Shown: positions 10,107-20,500 of the stretch, piece after piece
Position numbering within the stretch: position 1 is the first letter of the stretch
Layout: every line of letters starts with the position of its first letter
Source: Takifugu bimaculatus
Lineage: Eukaryota; Chordata; Actinopteri; Tetraodontiformes; Tetraodontidae
NCBI GenBank assembly: GCA_004026145.2
Contig: CP034991.1
Location: forward strand, 11,607,142 to 11,671,141
DNA: 64,000 nucleotides
Direction: 5' to 3'
Notes under the pieces: generated by a model
Database searches by the model: none
Told to the model about the DNA's origin: nothing
Seen by the model: only the letters and a program-made list of their open reading frames with translations
Made by a program: the position numbers and the translations under genes

Positions 10107-12609
10107 CTACTTTTGGGTTCCATAATTGGGTCCCATTGACAGCACCTGTGGTAAACAAGGAAACAAAGCAGAAAGTAACAGGCCACCTGTGACATCATGC
10201 TTGATCTGTCAGCAAAGAGGTGATCGATAATTTACCGATTCAGCATCAGTATCCTCCAACAGCAGGGACACCTTGTGTCTTTTGTAGAGATCTCTTTTTC
10301 GCATGCACGTCAGCATAACCCAGTCAGTAACTGGAGGAACCTGAGAGGGAGGAAAAAGGAAATCCTCGCTGCTCTGTCTTTCCTCCGTCTTTCTCACGAT
10401 CACACCTACTTACCAAGCTGAGCAATGCTAATGCTGCAGCCAAGTTAATTATGGTTGGTACAATGCCGAATTTTCCCGCCTGTAGGATCAGAAAAGGGGG
10501 TATTATGAAGGAGATTATATGCAAAATAAAATGTTTTAAATAAGATTTATGCAGACTCACAGTTCCAAAGACAATAACATTAAACCGGATTCCATATGCT
10601 TTAATCAAGGTTCTTGTCTCCTTCCCATCTGGGGTTTGGTAGTATTTTGCAAACCTACAAGCAGTGTTCATTTTATTAAATACACTCATGTTCAGCTTAA
10701 TTTCATTCTTTAAAGGGAGTTTCACCTGAAGTTTAACCCAGTGGCCACATCGTTGAGAGGATTTTTGTTGTCCAGCCTCCGGAAGGTGTATTCAGGATGG
10801 CATTTATTCCCTTGTGGCCAGTCCAGGTTACAGCTCCAGTCAATAAATATCCCGAGAACGCCACCCTGAATGAACATGAAACCAATTCTCAAAGGTTTCT
10901 TCTAATGACAGAGGATTTCAGACGACAGCAGAGCTTAAAAGCTGCCTCAGTATTTTACAATAACGACTGCTGAACACTGTGAAAGACGGCTGTTATCGCA
11001 GCAGTGACCGTCCCGGATGTGTGCCACGGTGTACAGACGCATCATCCGTCTGTTTATGCCGGTGACCTGTGTCAGGGAACAACTAGTGCACTAACAACCA
11101 TGTACACGTGTGCTCGTTCATGTTTTTAGCAAGCTGGTACTTTCAGAACCGTCTCCTTTGGCATTTAGGCCGACCTTCACAGCCATGTCTTGAAAGTCCT
11201 CTCCAGCCTCTGAAACCATGTATTTGAGCTGGAATATGGGGCATTCGGGGTCCGTTTCTTGGTTGTATTCACAGCTCTTGAGGTACGAGGACCCGATGTG
11301 AGGGAGTATGTTCCTCCTGAGGAGACAACGACGGGTAACAGATGTGTGTGCACGCGCGACAATACCTCCGCATCATGTGCACACTGACTGACTGACCTGT
11401 GGAAATTAAACTTGGGGTACATTATGCTGTTTTTGATCAGCACGGTGAAGTTTTCAGCTGCTGCCAAGATGGCGGATCTGCAGGTCAGAGAGACGCGTCA
11501 GTCCACATCACTGTTTCCTGCTGGGAAAATACAGGGATGTTTGCTTACTTTGGCGGCTGTGCGTCTATTTCCAGAGGGCACCACGAGAACACTTCACACG
11601 TCTTCATGTTGGTGGAGAATTGCACACACTGTCCTGTTTGCACACCTAAAGAAGAGCCAACTTTGACTTTATTTTAATGTATCATACATATTTTCTCACC
11701 TGCTTTTATTTTTAATGCCATCTGAATGTTTTTATGTGTTTCTATCCGGCACATTTTACACTGCTTCTGCATCAGTGATGAACTTTCATTTTAACATCTT
11801 TATCTCTTCATGCGCTGTTGGTACTAAAGCCTACCATTCCCACGAGGGCTCAGTGAGGCCCTTGATACAGTCGGAATCACGCACGCACGTCGTTTTGGGG
11901 GTTGGAAGCTGGAGAAGAAAACCAGGGTGTTCATTTTACCATCAACATGCTTTTGGAGATCAAATCACCATGAAGATGTAATAAGACTAGACTGCGGATT
12001 TGTAGGTCAAACTCAAAATTCATTCAGGGATTATGAATAATAACACCACAGAATGGAACAATAACTCAGTCACTCACTGCAGGACAGCGGGACTGAGTTT
12101 GATTGGGGGTAATGACCACATTCGTCAACACAAAGAAAGAATCATCACCCTGTGGAAACATGAGATCATTAGGTGGCAGCAGAAAAGTAGATGTTAGTGT
12201 GTTCTCTCTAGAATAAAAATAGGAATACTATCTACCTGAGGAGGGATGACATAATCTGCCACATCCCAGAGCCTGGCGTCCATGTCAGAAGTGTTGGTGA
12301 AAGGCGAATCCTTTCACTTTGGTGGTCACGGTGCTGATGACAGAATCGTTCTCCTGGTAGGACTTCCTCACCACACAAATGTACCTGTAACAGTTCAGAG
12401 GTACCATGACCATACAGGTCCCTGCAGCTGCGTGTGTTCAGCATCCCACCTCACACCTTTACTCACCCCACCACATACAGCAGGATGAGAATCTGGATGA
12501 ACCTGAAAATGCAGCCGACCCGTAAGTTGGGGATGACCAGCGTTTTTGCCGTTTCATAGTCCAAAAATGCATGGAGGCAGTTCAGGCAGAAGTCCACGAC
12601 CCTGCTCAT
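10107..12609 (-). CDS. P2X purinoceptor, P2X5/P2X8-like (12 exons; two apparent frameshifts)
   Basis: ATP-gated cation channel subunit of the plasma membrane. Exons on the minus strand: 12609-12476 region (donor at 12467), 12384-12236, 12149-12078, 11908-11835, 11645-11549, 11477-11397, 11316-11175, 10865-10726, 10654-10561, 10479-10414, 10340-10236, 10145-10107. Exon sizes 72, 97, 81, 142, 94 and 66 bp fit the P2X pattern. Seen: N-terminal DYETAK, a first membrane segment, TKVKG (ATP-binding lysines), ten ectodomain cysteines, AAENFTVLIKN, LNFR, IKAYGIRF and a post-membrane YKRHK trafficking motif. Exons 2 and 4 are each one base too long (149 and 74 bp). Without these two bases the CDS is 1191 bp, 396 aa. 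Membrane segment 2 is unusual (LVPPVTDW). The last exon is less certain. KGFAFTNTSDMDARLWDVAD is closest to P2X5 as I remember it; subtype not settled. Confidence 0.82.
11842..11842 (-). other. apparent 1-base insertion in P2X exon 4
   Basis: Exon 4 is 74 bp where the family has 73. The acceptor side reads PKTTCVRDSDCIKGLTEPS, and the donor side must read GNG joining VQTGQC in exon 5. The two frames differ by one base, most simply the A at 11842 (T on the coding strand). Confidence 0.75.
12300..12302 (-). other. apparent 1-base insertion in P2X exon 2
   Basis: Coding strand GCC TTT C ACC, where GCC TTC ACC (AFT) is required for the conserved KGFAFTNTSD. The excess base is in a three-base homopolymer. 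Uncorrected, the frame stops at TGA ten bases further on. Confidence 0.8.
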
Positions 12610-14272
12610 CTCTGCACACCGGTGATGATCTGTGCTCCCCGCACGCCGCAGTCGCTCTTCAAATCACCTTATTCAAATTAGGAGGAACGGACACGTCCTC
12701 CGCCTGCACAGCGGGAGCATTTACACTCGTCACATCAGCAACGACAACTTTCACCATTTTATCTTTACTCTAAATCTGATTTAAGGGTCTTCACACAAGC
12801 ATATGTGGCGTATTTAATTCAGGAAGTACAAACCAGTTTATTTCTAGTTCCTCGAAGCCAGTGGTGTTCTGTATTCTCCTCATTTTCAGATAAATGAAGC
12901 AGATTTTTGAAAAGAATACAGCTCATTTTTGTTGCCATTGGCTCATCGTGCAGCCCTAACGTGATAGCGAGAATCATCTTAACCTGCAGAATATTCAACT
13001 TTAATCCCAGAGGGATTGATGGGTTTAAATAAACGTATAAAAGTGCGTTTAAAAGGCTGCAACCCACATGCAAATGACCGCCTGCTCTAATCTACTGCTG
13101 TAGTGATCGACTGAGTGGAGCGAAGATTACACACAGCAGCAAACAAATGAAACTGTGTTAACAGCCACCCTAAATTTAAATGCAGGTTACGATAGTATTC
13201 AAAACAAAGGAAACATCTGTTCTCGTCTTTTCGAAAAAGCGCTTTGATGACTGTGGAAGACACCTTTATTTCCAGTAAAAGCATTTAAAATGGAGCAAAA
13301 TCAGCCTAAACGTGATCATAATCCTGTTTTCATTATGACATAATGTTTGACTGCAGGGGCGCAGAGACAGTCAAAATGTGATGTTCAGTGTGAGAAATGC
13401 AGGAAATTTCATTGCTTTTTAACTCGCTCACACAAGTACACTTTGATCATTGAGGGATTTAATTCCATGATCATTCTTAGAACAAAGGACAGACACAAAT
13501 GCCACTTTGGTCCAGTAGTACCTTCAAGGTCTGCACACCTGAACCTTACAACACATCCACATAGTGTTTACTAATGTTAGATATTTTTAACACTTTCAAG
13601 TTTCATCATGTCCATATTATAGTCACACAGTTAAAAATGGCTACAATGCTCAATATACAAATGACTGATACGCCATATACAGGGAATATGTACTCGCATT
13701 TTCTACTTTTGCTAAAATTAGACAACAGACACGAGTTATTATCCATCCATCACGAAGTGATGACAATGTTCTGGGTGTTGGTGCAATTTTTTCAAGTATA
13801 ACGACGGGCTGCATCAAGTTGGACCAAATTGAGATTTCGATGAATTACTTAAAAGTTTCACTGTCACTAATCCATTTATTACAATGTCAAGTAAAAACAG
13901 AGGACTTTCCCTAAAATACATGTTTTTCAAATGGTAATAAGTCTATATTTAATTTCTATTATGTATCACTCAAAAACATTAAAGGAAACTGGTTAAAATG
14001 TTTATTCTTTTGGTTCATTTGAACAAAATAATGATTCTAATTCAAATCTGATCAACTGTGCAGCCCTAAAACGTAGGGCATCTACAATGCACCGAATAAA
14101 ATTCTAGTCCACAGTAATGACGCTACAGTAAAACACAGATAAAGAAACCTCCAGTTTAAGATCTTAACGCGTTTGTAAGCCTTAAACACAAGGGACTTGA
14201 TGTTTGTGCTTGTGATGTCATTTTTCTTTACAAGAGTTCATCAGTGTATCCAGCAGAGTGATGACAAAAAGT
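12610..14272. other. P2X promoter/5' leader and zbtb26 3' UTR
   Basis: No coding gene is supported. The left ~200 bp is upstream of the P2X gene. Much of the rest is AT-rich and lies directly after the zbtb26 stop on the same strand, so it is probably the zbtb26 3' UTR plus a short intergenic stretch. Confidence 0.5.
12659..12757 (-). other. upstream ORF in the P2X 5' leader (32 codons)
   Basis: ATG at 12757 opens a 32-codon frame ending at 12659, about 50 bp before the P2X start at 12609 and out of frame with it. Whether it lies in the mRNA is not known. It is not homologous to the receptor N-terminus, which supports 12609 as the real start. Confidence 0.35.
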
Positions 14273-15575
14273 TCAGAGAGTTCCCATTTGGCCAAAATCG
14301 AAGTCCAGCCCCCCGTCTTGCAGGCTGCCTTCGTTAGCGTTGTCCAAACTGTTCTTCCCGTGAATCTGTTTCAGGTGTTTGCGGAGAACCGGTTTATGGG
14401 CGAAAACCATCTCGCAGTAGTTGCAGCGGTGTGGCTTAACGCCACTGTGTAAATTTAGATGATCTTGCAACGAACACTTCTGGGTAAAGGTCTTGCCGCA
14501 AATTTTACACTGGAAAGGCTTGATGCCAGCGTGGACGCGCATGTGTCGGTGCAGGTTGCCCTTCTGCGTGAAGGTTTTACCACACAGGAGGCACATGAAC
14601 AGCTTGTGCATCTTGAGGTGGTTGGCATAGTTCTCCAGCTGGCGGAAGACCCGCGCACATTTAGGACACTGGTGGTACCACTGACGGGGGTTGTCGTAGT
14701 TTCTTGGATACCCAAGGTGCTTGTCGGCTAGAGGGGGACTAAATGGGAATCCAGCCATGCTTGGCAGACTCGCTATCTCGCTGCCACGACTGTCCACAGG
14801 TGGAGTTGACGAGGGAGTGCTGAGGTTCAGGGGAATGAAGGGAGGCAGGGGAGCTGCTCGGGAAGTGCCCAAAGATGGAGGATTCGGCTGCGTCGTTGAC
14901 AGACTCCACCTTTACTATAGTTATGTCATTGTCTACCATACCCTGCCGGGGACATCTGGCTAGGTTCTGCACAGGGGACTTGGACTCCAGGATGACGTCG
15001 TCATCGTCATCGTCATCCGTTTCAGTGCCATCGTTGTCGTCATCAAGCGGCTCCACCTTCTTGACTTCCTGATGAACAGTTCGGCCCTCGCAGTGCTCTT
15101 GCTCGCTCTGAGGCTGGGAGGACACACTCTCCTGCTCCTTTTCAACCCTCACACCCAAATTCATCTCTAGTTGCCGGGGGGATGAGGGCTTAATGAATTT
15201 GTTGAGCGCTTGAGTGCATTGTTTCACGATATGACCCATCTGCAGGAAGCTGGCCACAGTCAGGTAGTGCACCAGCTCCAGCTCTGGAAACTCCAGCTGC
15301 CCAGTGTAGCAGGATAGCAACAGCTGTCGCCCCACCTCAGCTTCCTGGATCATGGTGATCTGAACCTCTTTGGAGTCCTGCTGCAGAATGAACTGATCCC
15401 TCAAGAAAGACGAGCCAGCTGCAAACACTACTTTGTGACCGGGCACCTCCAGCTGGTTGATACGAACAGTTACATCACAGAAGCGTCTCTGGTGTCGGAG
15501 GAGATTCATCTTCTGGAGCATGCAGTCGCCAAATGTGGCAAAGCGGAACTGCAGGATCACCTGGTTCTGGGCCAT
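14273..15575 (-). CDS. zbtb26: BTB/POZ C2H2 zinc-finger protein (ZBTB26-like; one apparent frameshift)
   Basis: Nuclear transcription-factor type protein. One coding exon runs from ATG at 15575 (MAQNQV) to the stop at 14273; an acceptor (TTCTCAG) ends at 15598, so the 5' UTR is spliced. The N-terminal BTB domain (about residues 25-125) includes LQKMNLLRHQRRFCDVTV, GHKVVFAAGSSFLRDQF and RQLLLSCYTGQLEFPELELV. An acidic linker holds a run of seven Asp. Four C2H2 fingers lie at about residues 301-323, 326-348, 354-376 and 383-405, with FMCLLCGKTFTQKGNLHRH and HLKQIHGKNSLDNANE, as in human ZBTB26 rather than ZBTB6. The two halves are in different frames, meeting at 14798: PEPQHSLVNST in one, then VDSRGSEI in the next, matching human NSTVENRVSEI. 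With one base ignored the protein is 433 aa. Confidence 0.88.
14798..14798 (-). other. apparent 1-base insertion in zbtb26
   Basis: Coding strand AAC TCC ACC T GTG GAC AGT. Dropping the T (A at 14798) joins the BTB half to the zinc-finger half without loss of residues. Left in, the upstream frame ends about 20 codons later and all fingers are lost. Confidence 0.85.
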
Positions 15576-15708
15576 AGTGAACAGATCGCCAACGCGCCTG
15601 AGAAGAGAACCAGACACGGTGAAGCTCACCTGCTTTAACTAGTCAACTGACACGTCTAACAACAAACTATGGGATTTCTGAAATGTGGCAGTTATTTGCA
15701 TAGTCATA

Positions 15709-16846
15709 CACTATATTGCCAAAAGCATTCACTCACCTTCCTTGACTCATATATGAATTTAAGTGACATCCCATTCCTACTCATAGGGTTCAATATTATG
15801 TGCGGCCACCGGACAGCTATATATTTGCAGCTATAGCAGCTTCCACTCTTCTGTGAAGACTGTCCACAAGGTTTAGGAGTGTGCTTATGGGAATTTTTGA
15901 CCATAGTTTTCCAGAAGTGCATTTGTGAGGTCACACAATGATGTTGGACGAGAAGGCCTGGCTCTCAGTCGCCTTTCTAATTCCTCCCAAATGTGTTCTG
16001 TTGGGTCAAGGTCAGGACTCTGTGCAGGCCAGTCAAGTTCATCCACACAAGACTGTCATCCATGTCTCTATGGACCTAGCTTTGTGTACAGCCAGGTTGG
16101 AAGAGGAAGCTCCACAAACTGTTCCCACAAAGTGTGGGGCATGGAATTGTCTGAAGCATTGAGAGTTCCTTTCACTGGAGCAAAGGGGCCAAGCACAGCT
16201 CCCTAAAAACAACCCCACACCATAATCCCCCTGCCACCAAACTACACTTGGAACAATACAGTCCGACGAGCATTGTTCTCCTGGCAACTGCCAGAGAACG
16301 TGTCTCCATTACTCCAGAGTCCAGTGCTTTACACCACTGCACCTGACGCTTTGCACTGCACTTGGTGATGTATGGCTTGGATACAGCTGCTCGGCCATGG
16401 AAACCCATTCCCTGAACCTCTCTGCACACTGTTCTTGAGCCAATCTGAAGGCCACATTAGGTTTGGAGATCTGTAGCTATTGACTCTGCAGAAAGTTGGT
16501 GACTTCTTCGCACTGTCCGCCCCCATCAGCACCCGTGCCATCAGTTTACAGTGGCATTCCCAAACACTTCCACTTTCTTATAATACAGCTGGCAGTTGAC
16601 TGTAGAATATTTAGGAGCAAGGAGATGTCACGACTGGATTTGTTGCACAGCCTAGCACACCCTATCACAGTTCCAGGCTGGCAATTCACTGAACTCCTGA
16701 GAACGACCCATTCTTTCACAAACGTTTGTAAAAACAGTCTGGATGCCTTGGTGCTTGATTTTATCCACCTTTGGTCATGGACGTGAATGGAACACCTGAT
16801 TCTGATTATTTGGATGGGTGAGGGAATACTTTTTGGCAGTATAGTG
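15709..16846 (-). mobile_element. degraded Tc1/mariner-like transposon (1138 bp)
   Basis: The termini are inverted: CACTATATTGCC on the left and its near-complement GGCAGTATAGTG on the right, flanked on both sides by TA (15707-15708 and 16847-16848), the Tc1/mariner target site. On the minus strand, broken reading frames give helix-turn-helix-like LLNILQSTASCIIRKWKCLG and a DDE-domain-like SPDLDPTEHIWEELERRLRA (preceded by remnants of the usual DWPAQ). Several stops and frame changes show it is inactive. It lies upstream of the zbtb26 coding exon, probably in a 5' intron. Confidence 0.85.
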
Positions 16847-17554
16847 TATGTGTACCAAATGAGAAATGTAGCTAGTTTAATTGGAATTCGAATCAACATT
16901 AGCTTAGCACTATGTTTTGATATTGGCCTATTCAATATCAGCGAGTACACTGCAACACAACACTAGCCCTGTTTAAACGACTCTTTTGACTTAATAATAG
17001 TTTTGTAAAACAAAAGAAAAAAAACAAACAAAAAAAACACTGCTACTTCAATGTCACCCACCTTAAATTCACAGATAATATACCGCAGTTAGCTTCCTAT
17101 GATACTAGCGACGACACTAGTGATTAACGCGCATTAACAATATACATTTTGTACCTGTTTACCGACGTAAAGACACGCGTTAGATGTGGATTAAGGTTCC
17201 CATCGACGAAATACAATATTTGCTAATCCAGTGATGTGAAGGAAGCGTTTATGGGACTACTTCTTCTTCTTCTGCTGCTTTTGCTGCTTCTTCTTCTTCT
17301 TCTATACATATAACGCTCAACTTGTGGTATTACTGCCATTGACTGGTGAGGACTGGTGCGGAACTGCAGGCCCTGCTGTGTACTTGTAAAGGAGGCAGTA
17401 GTCTTTACATTTTTATTTATGTTTATTGTTTAGAAAATTTACAATAATTTCCTCCCACACAATGAAAGCTGTGTCATGTCTTCTTTAAAAACCTGGAATA
17501 AACACACACACATACACACAATTATATGAAAATATTTAAAACAATGATTTAGTC
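16847..17554. other. zbtb26 upstream region and susd1 3' UTR
   Basis: Non-coding. A pyrimidine-rich stretch of TTC, TGC and CTT triplets lies at 17259-17303. Sequence left of 17554 probably includes the susd1 3' UTR. Confidence 0.5.
17259..17303. repeat. CTT/CTG-type trinucleotide low-complexity tract
   Basis: TTC repeats interrupted by TGC triplets over about 45 bp. Confidence 0.8.
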
Positions 17555-20500
17555 TTAAATATTTGTTGATAAAGGGATTATATACACTAATATGATGTAA
17601 TGTGTTTGCAAATGCATTTCATACCATGTCAAAATGTATCCACCGAATATAAGTAAGACTCCCAGTACCACTGATGCCACAGCAGACAGGGATGAAACCT
17701 TCAGAGCATAGGATATTCCTGTAACATGACAAACTATTTTACACTCTTATCCCTTAATGCTGTATAGAAACTAAAAATATATGTCATTATGTAAGTTATA
17801 ATTTGAAAACTACACTGTTACCTTCTACCTTAGCCCAAAGAACACAGGCGCTTTTAGAAGCCTAGGAAAGTAAATGTTAGATTAACGTCCAGCATATGGA
17901 AAAGACATAAGGTCCATAATTATTGTATAACCCACCATTTCCCACTGGCTGACAGCACGTAAAAAGATATAGTAGTCCCTGCCGTTCTTCAGTGGGACAT
18001 TAAGGAAGCCTCCATAGCAGAGTCCATCGCCAACTGTAAAGTTCATCTCCGTCCCGACGTGTTTGGCGTTAATCTGTGCTGCTATGTACAGCGACGACGA
18101 CTTTAGGTCACTTGAGGGGTCCGAGCAGTCGAACACCACAATCCCCTCCGCAGGAAGCACAAACACTTGGTAAAAACTGAGAAACGAGGGGTGAAAAATC
18201 ATACTAAAATCACTTTTACTTGTGTTTTAGATCTACATTGTGTCCATGTAATTTAGTTAGAATCACATCCCAGTAACTCAAATTTGACTGCACATGTTTT
18301 AATAATGTATAAGAACTGTAAGAAAGTGCATTTTTCTTTAAGTAGGAGCCAGATATTTACATTGATTGGTGTAAATATTCGCTTATTCTGCTGTAACACT
18401 ACATTCACCATCTCAGCTGTTACCTTATTGCATCCAGAGAACTGACTGATCGACGCAACTTCAGAGTTGGTACCGGGGTCTCAAACTCTCTGTAGTAGAC
18501 AGCTGGTGCTGCTGGCACTATTGATGTGAAACGTTCTTGGTGTTAGCAGGAGCATGTGAGGCAGGAACAGTGGGATCAGGCTGGATGGTGATACCTGGTA
18601 AACTGGTGTTAGTGGTGACTGGTGGCTGTGAAGCCGACTGTCAGTGCTGTGACTGCGATGCTGTAGTTAGTGACGGGAAGCAGGTTCAGACAGAGTTCCA
18701 GCCGATCTGCCGTGGAGCTCAGAAACCGCTTCCTGCTATCGTAGAAGTACCTCTGGTAATCTCTGCGTCCTGTGTAAGTCACCTGTAATGCGGGGGAAAT
18801 TATTGTAAAAGTGTGCTAAACTGGCCTAAAAGTGGTTCTTGAAATGCTCTGTTACCTTGTACACTTCTGTAGCTGCCTCGTATTTCTCTGCTCTCCAACG
18901 CAGACAACTTTCATTGAAAATGAGCAGCTGGGTGATTGGTGGCTTTATTTCTACGAGACGAACAAAAGTTAATTTCCCTTCCCCCCCCCCTCATTTCAAA
19001 TGTTTGCACGCCTCATCGGGTGACACTCACCGATGCATGTCAGCGTGGCTTCAAGCCACAGCCCCGAGTTGCCACAAACAGACGTGCTGCTGCCCCTCCA
19101 GCTGTGATAGCCCGGCACACACCGGTGGACCACAACACTTCTGTTGTGCCAAACCACCTCTGAGTTGGCGAGTTGGGGAATTGGGCCACATTTAGCTGGA
19201 AGATATTGAGGCCAAATGGTTAATATTGCACATTGCATTGATATCTGTTAGATTCTGACTTAACAAGACAGTATAGTAGCAATGAAGGACAAACACAGTT
19301 CATGTAAGATGAAAAGGTTCTGTTTTCTGTTGGCTAATGCATGGATGTGCTGACAGAGGGGAAGCACCAGCAGGATCCAGTAGGGAGCAGCTCCCCCCCT
19401 CATTATTTAACTTATGGGTTGAACAGGAACATTAAATATGCCCGTGTGATGGGATGAGGGCCCTACCTCGACACCTTACAGATACATTCCCCCACTCTCC
19501 AGATTGTGAACATGTTGACATATTAGTTCCAGCCTCCAGGTAAAATCCAGCCATACACTCATACAGCACCACACTGCCAGGCCTGCTGCTGCCATCCCAC
19601 AGGGGGTTAGTATGGGGGAGGTTAGGTGGGGGGCCGCAACTTATTTCTGCACACAGACACAGATTAGCTGCATTACGAGGCACACACACACGCAAGGAAG
19701 ATTAAAACATCTTTTGTGCAAAACAAATTAATTACATTTTAAAACATTAAATAAGTAATTATTTCACATTAGTGGACTTTCTTTAGTGAATGTTAGCCTG
19801 TTATGTGCTGACTTTGGTAAAAAAATAAAAATAAAATGCAACTGTATATATAAAAATGGAGTTTATTTACATGTAAACGAGACTATCTTACCACTAGAGG
19901 GAGTGTGAGGCCCATTAAATGAGATTAGTATTTATTGCTGAGCAAATATGAACGATGTGTTGATGAATTTAGGTATTTATTTCTCGACACTTGAGGTTTC
20001 GGTGATAGTCACGCCAATGAGACCATCTCCCAAATGGTCAAACTGCAATTAATTCTTAGGTAAAAGTCTAAAAATAAATGTAAGCAGATAAGTATTTAGG
20101 ACACTGCAGAACCTTCACACCACAGATCAACATCCTCCCACAGTCCATTTGCTCCACATTCAGAGGTGTTTTTCAGGCCTCTTGTGTAAAATCCTTCCTC
20201 ACATTGGTAGTGCACCACACTGCCGACATGTGCCGTGCCATCCCAAAGCGTTTCGGTGTGAGGCTTAAAAACAGGATCTGGGCAACTGATTTCTACAACA
20301 AAAACAGAGCAGCTGTAACGTGGAGCACTGTTAGCCACATCCTGCCAGCGATGGTGTGCTTTTAAACATTTAAGGCAAATTCACAGGATCTTTTACAAGC
20401 AGGTCATTGAGTAGGATTATTTCTGTTAATGCCAGTATCACCTTGACACAGCAAAGAGGCATCAGCCCATTCTCCACTGGCTGTGCAAATAGACGAGCCT

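Noticed and set aside
10209..10403. Reading P2X exon 11 through to the stop at 10209
   Set aside because: A good donor (GGTAAAT at 10235) and an in-phase acceptor at 10146 give a plausible last exon; the read-through end VNYRSPLC remains a possible isoform only.
16039..16950. Several minus-strand open frames of 70-134 codons
   Set aside because: They are fragments of one broken Tc1-like transposase plus frame shadows, not separate genes.
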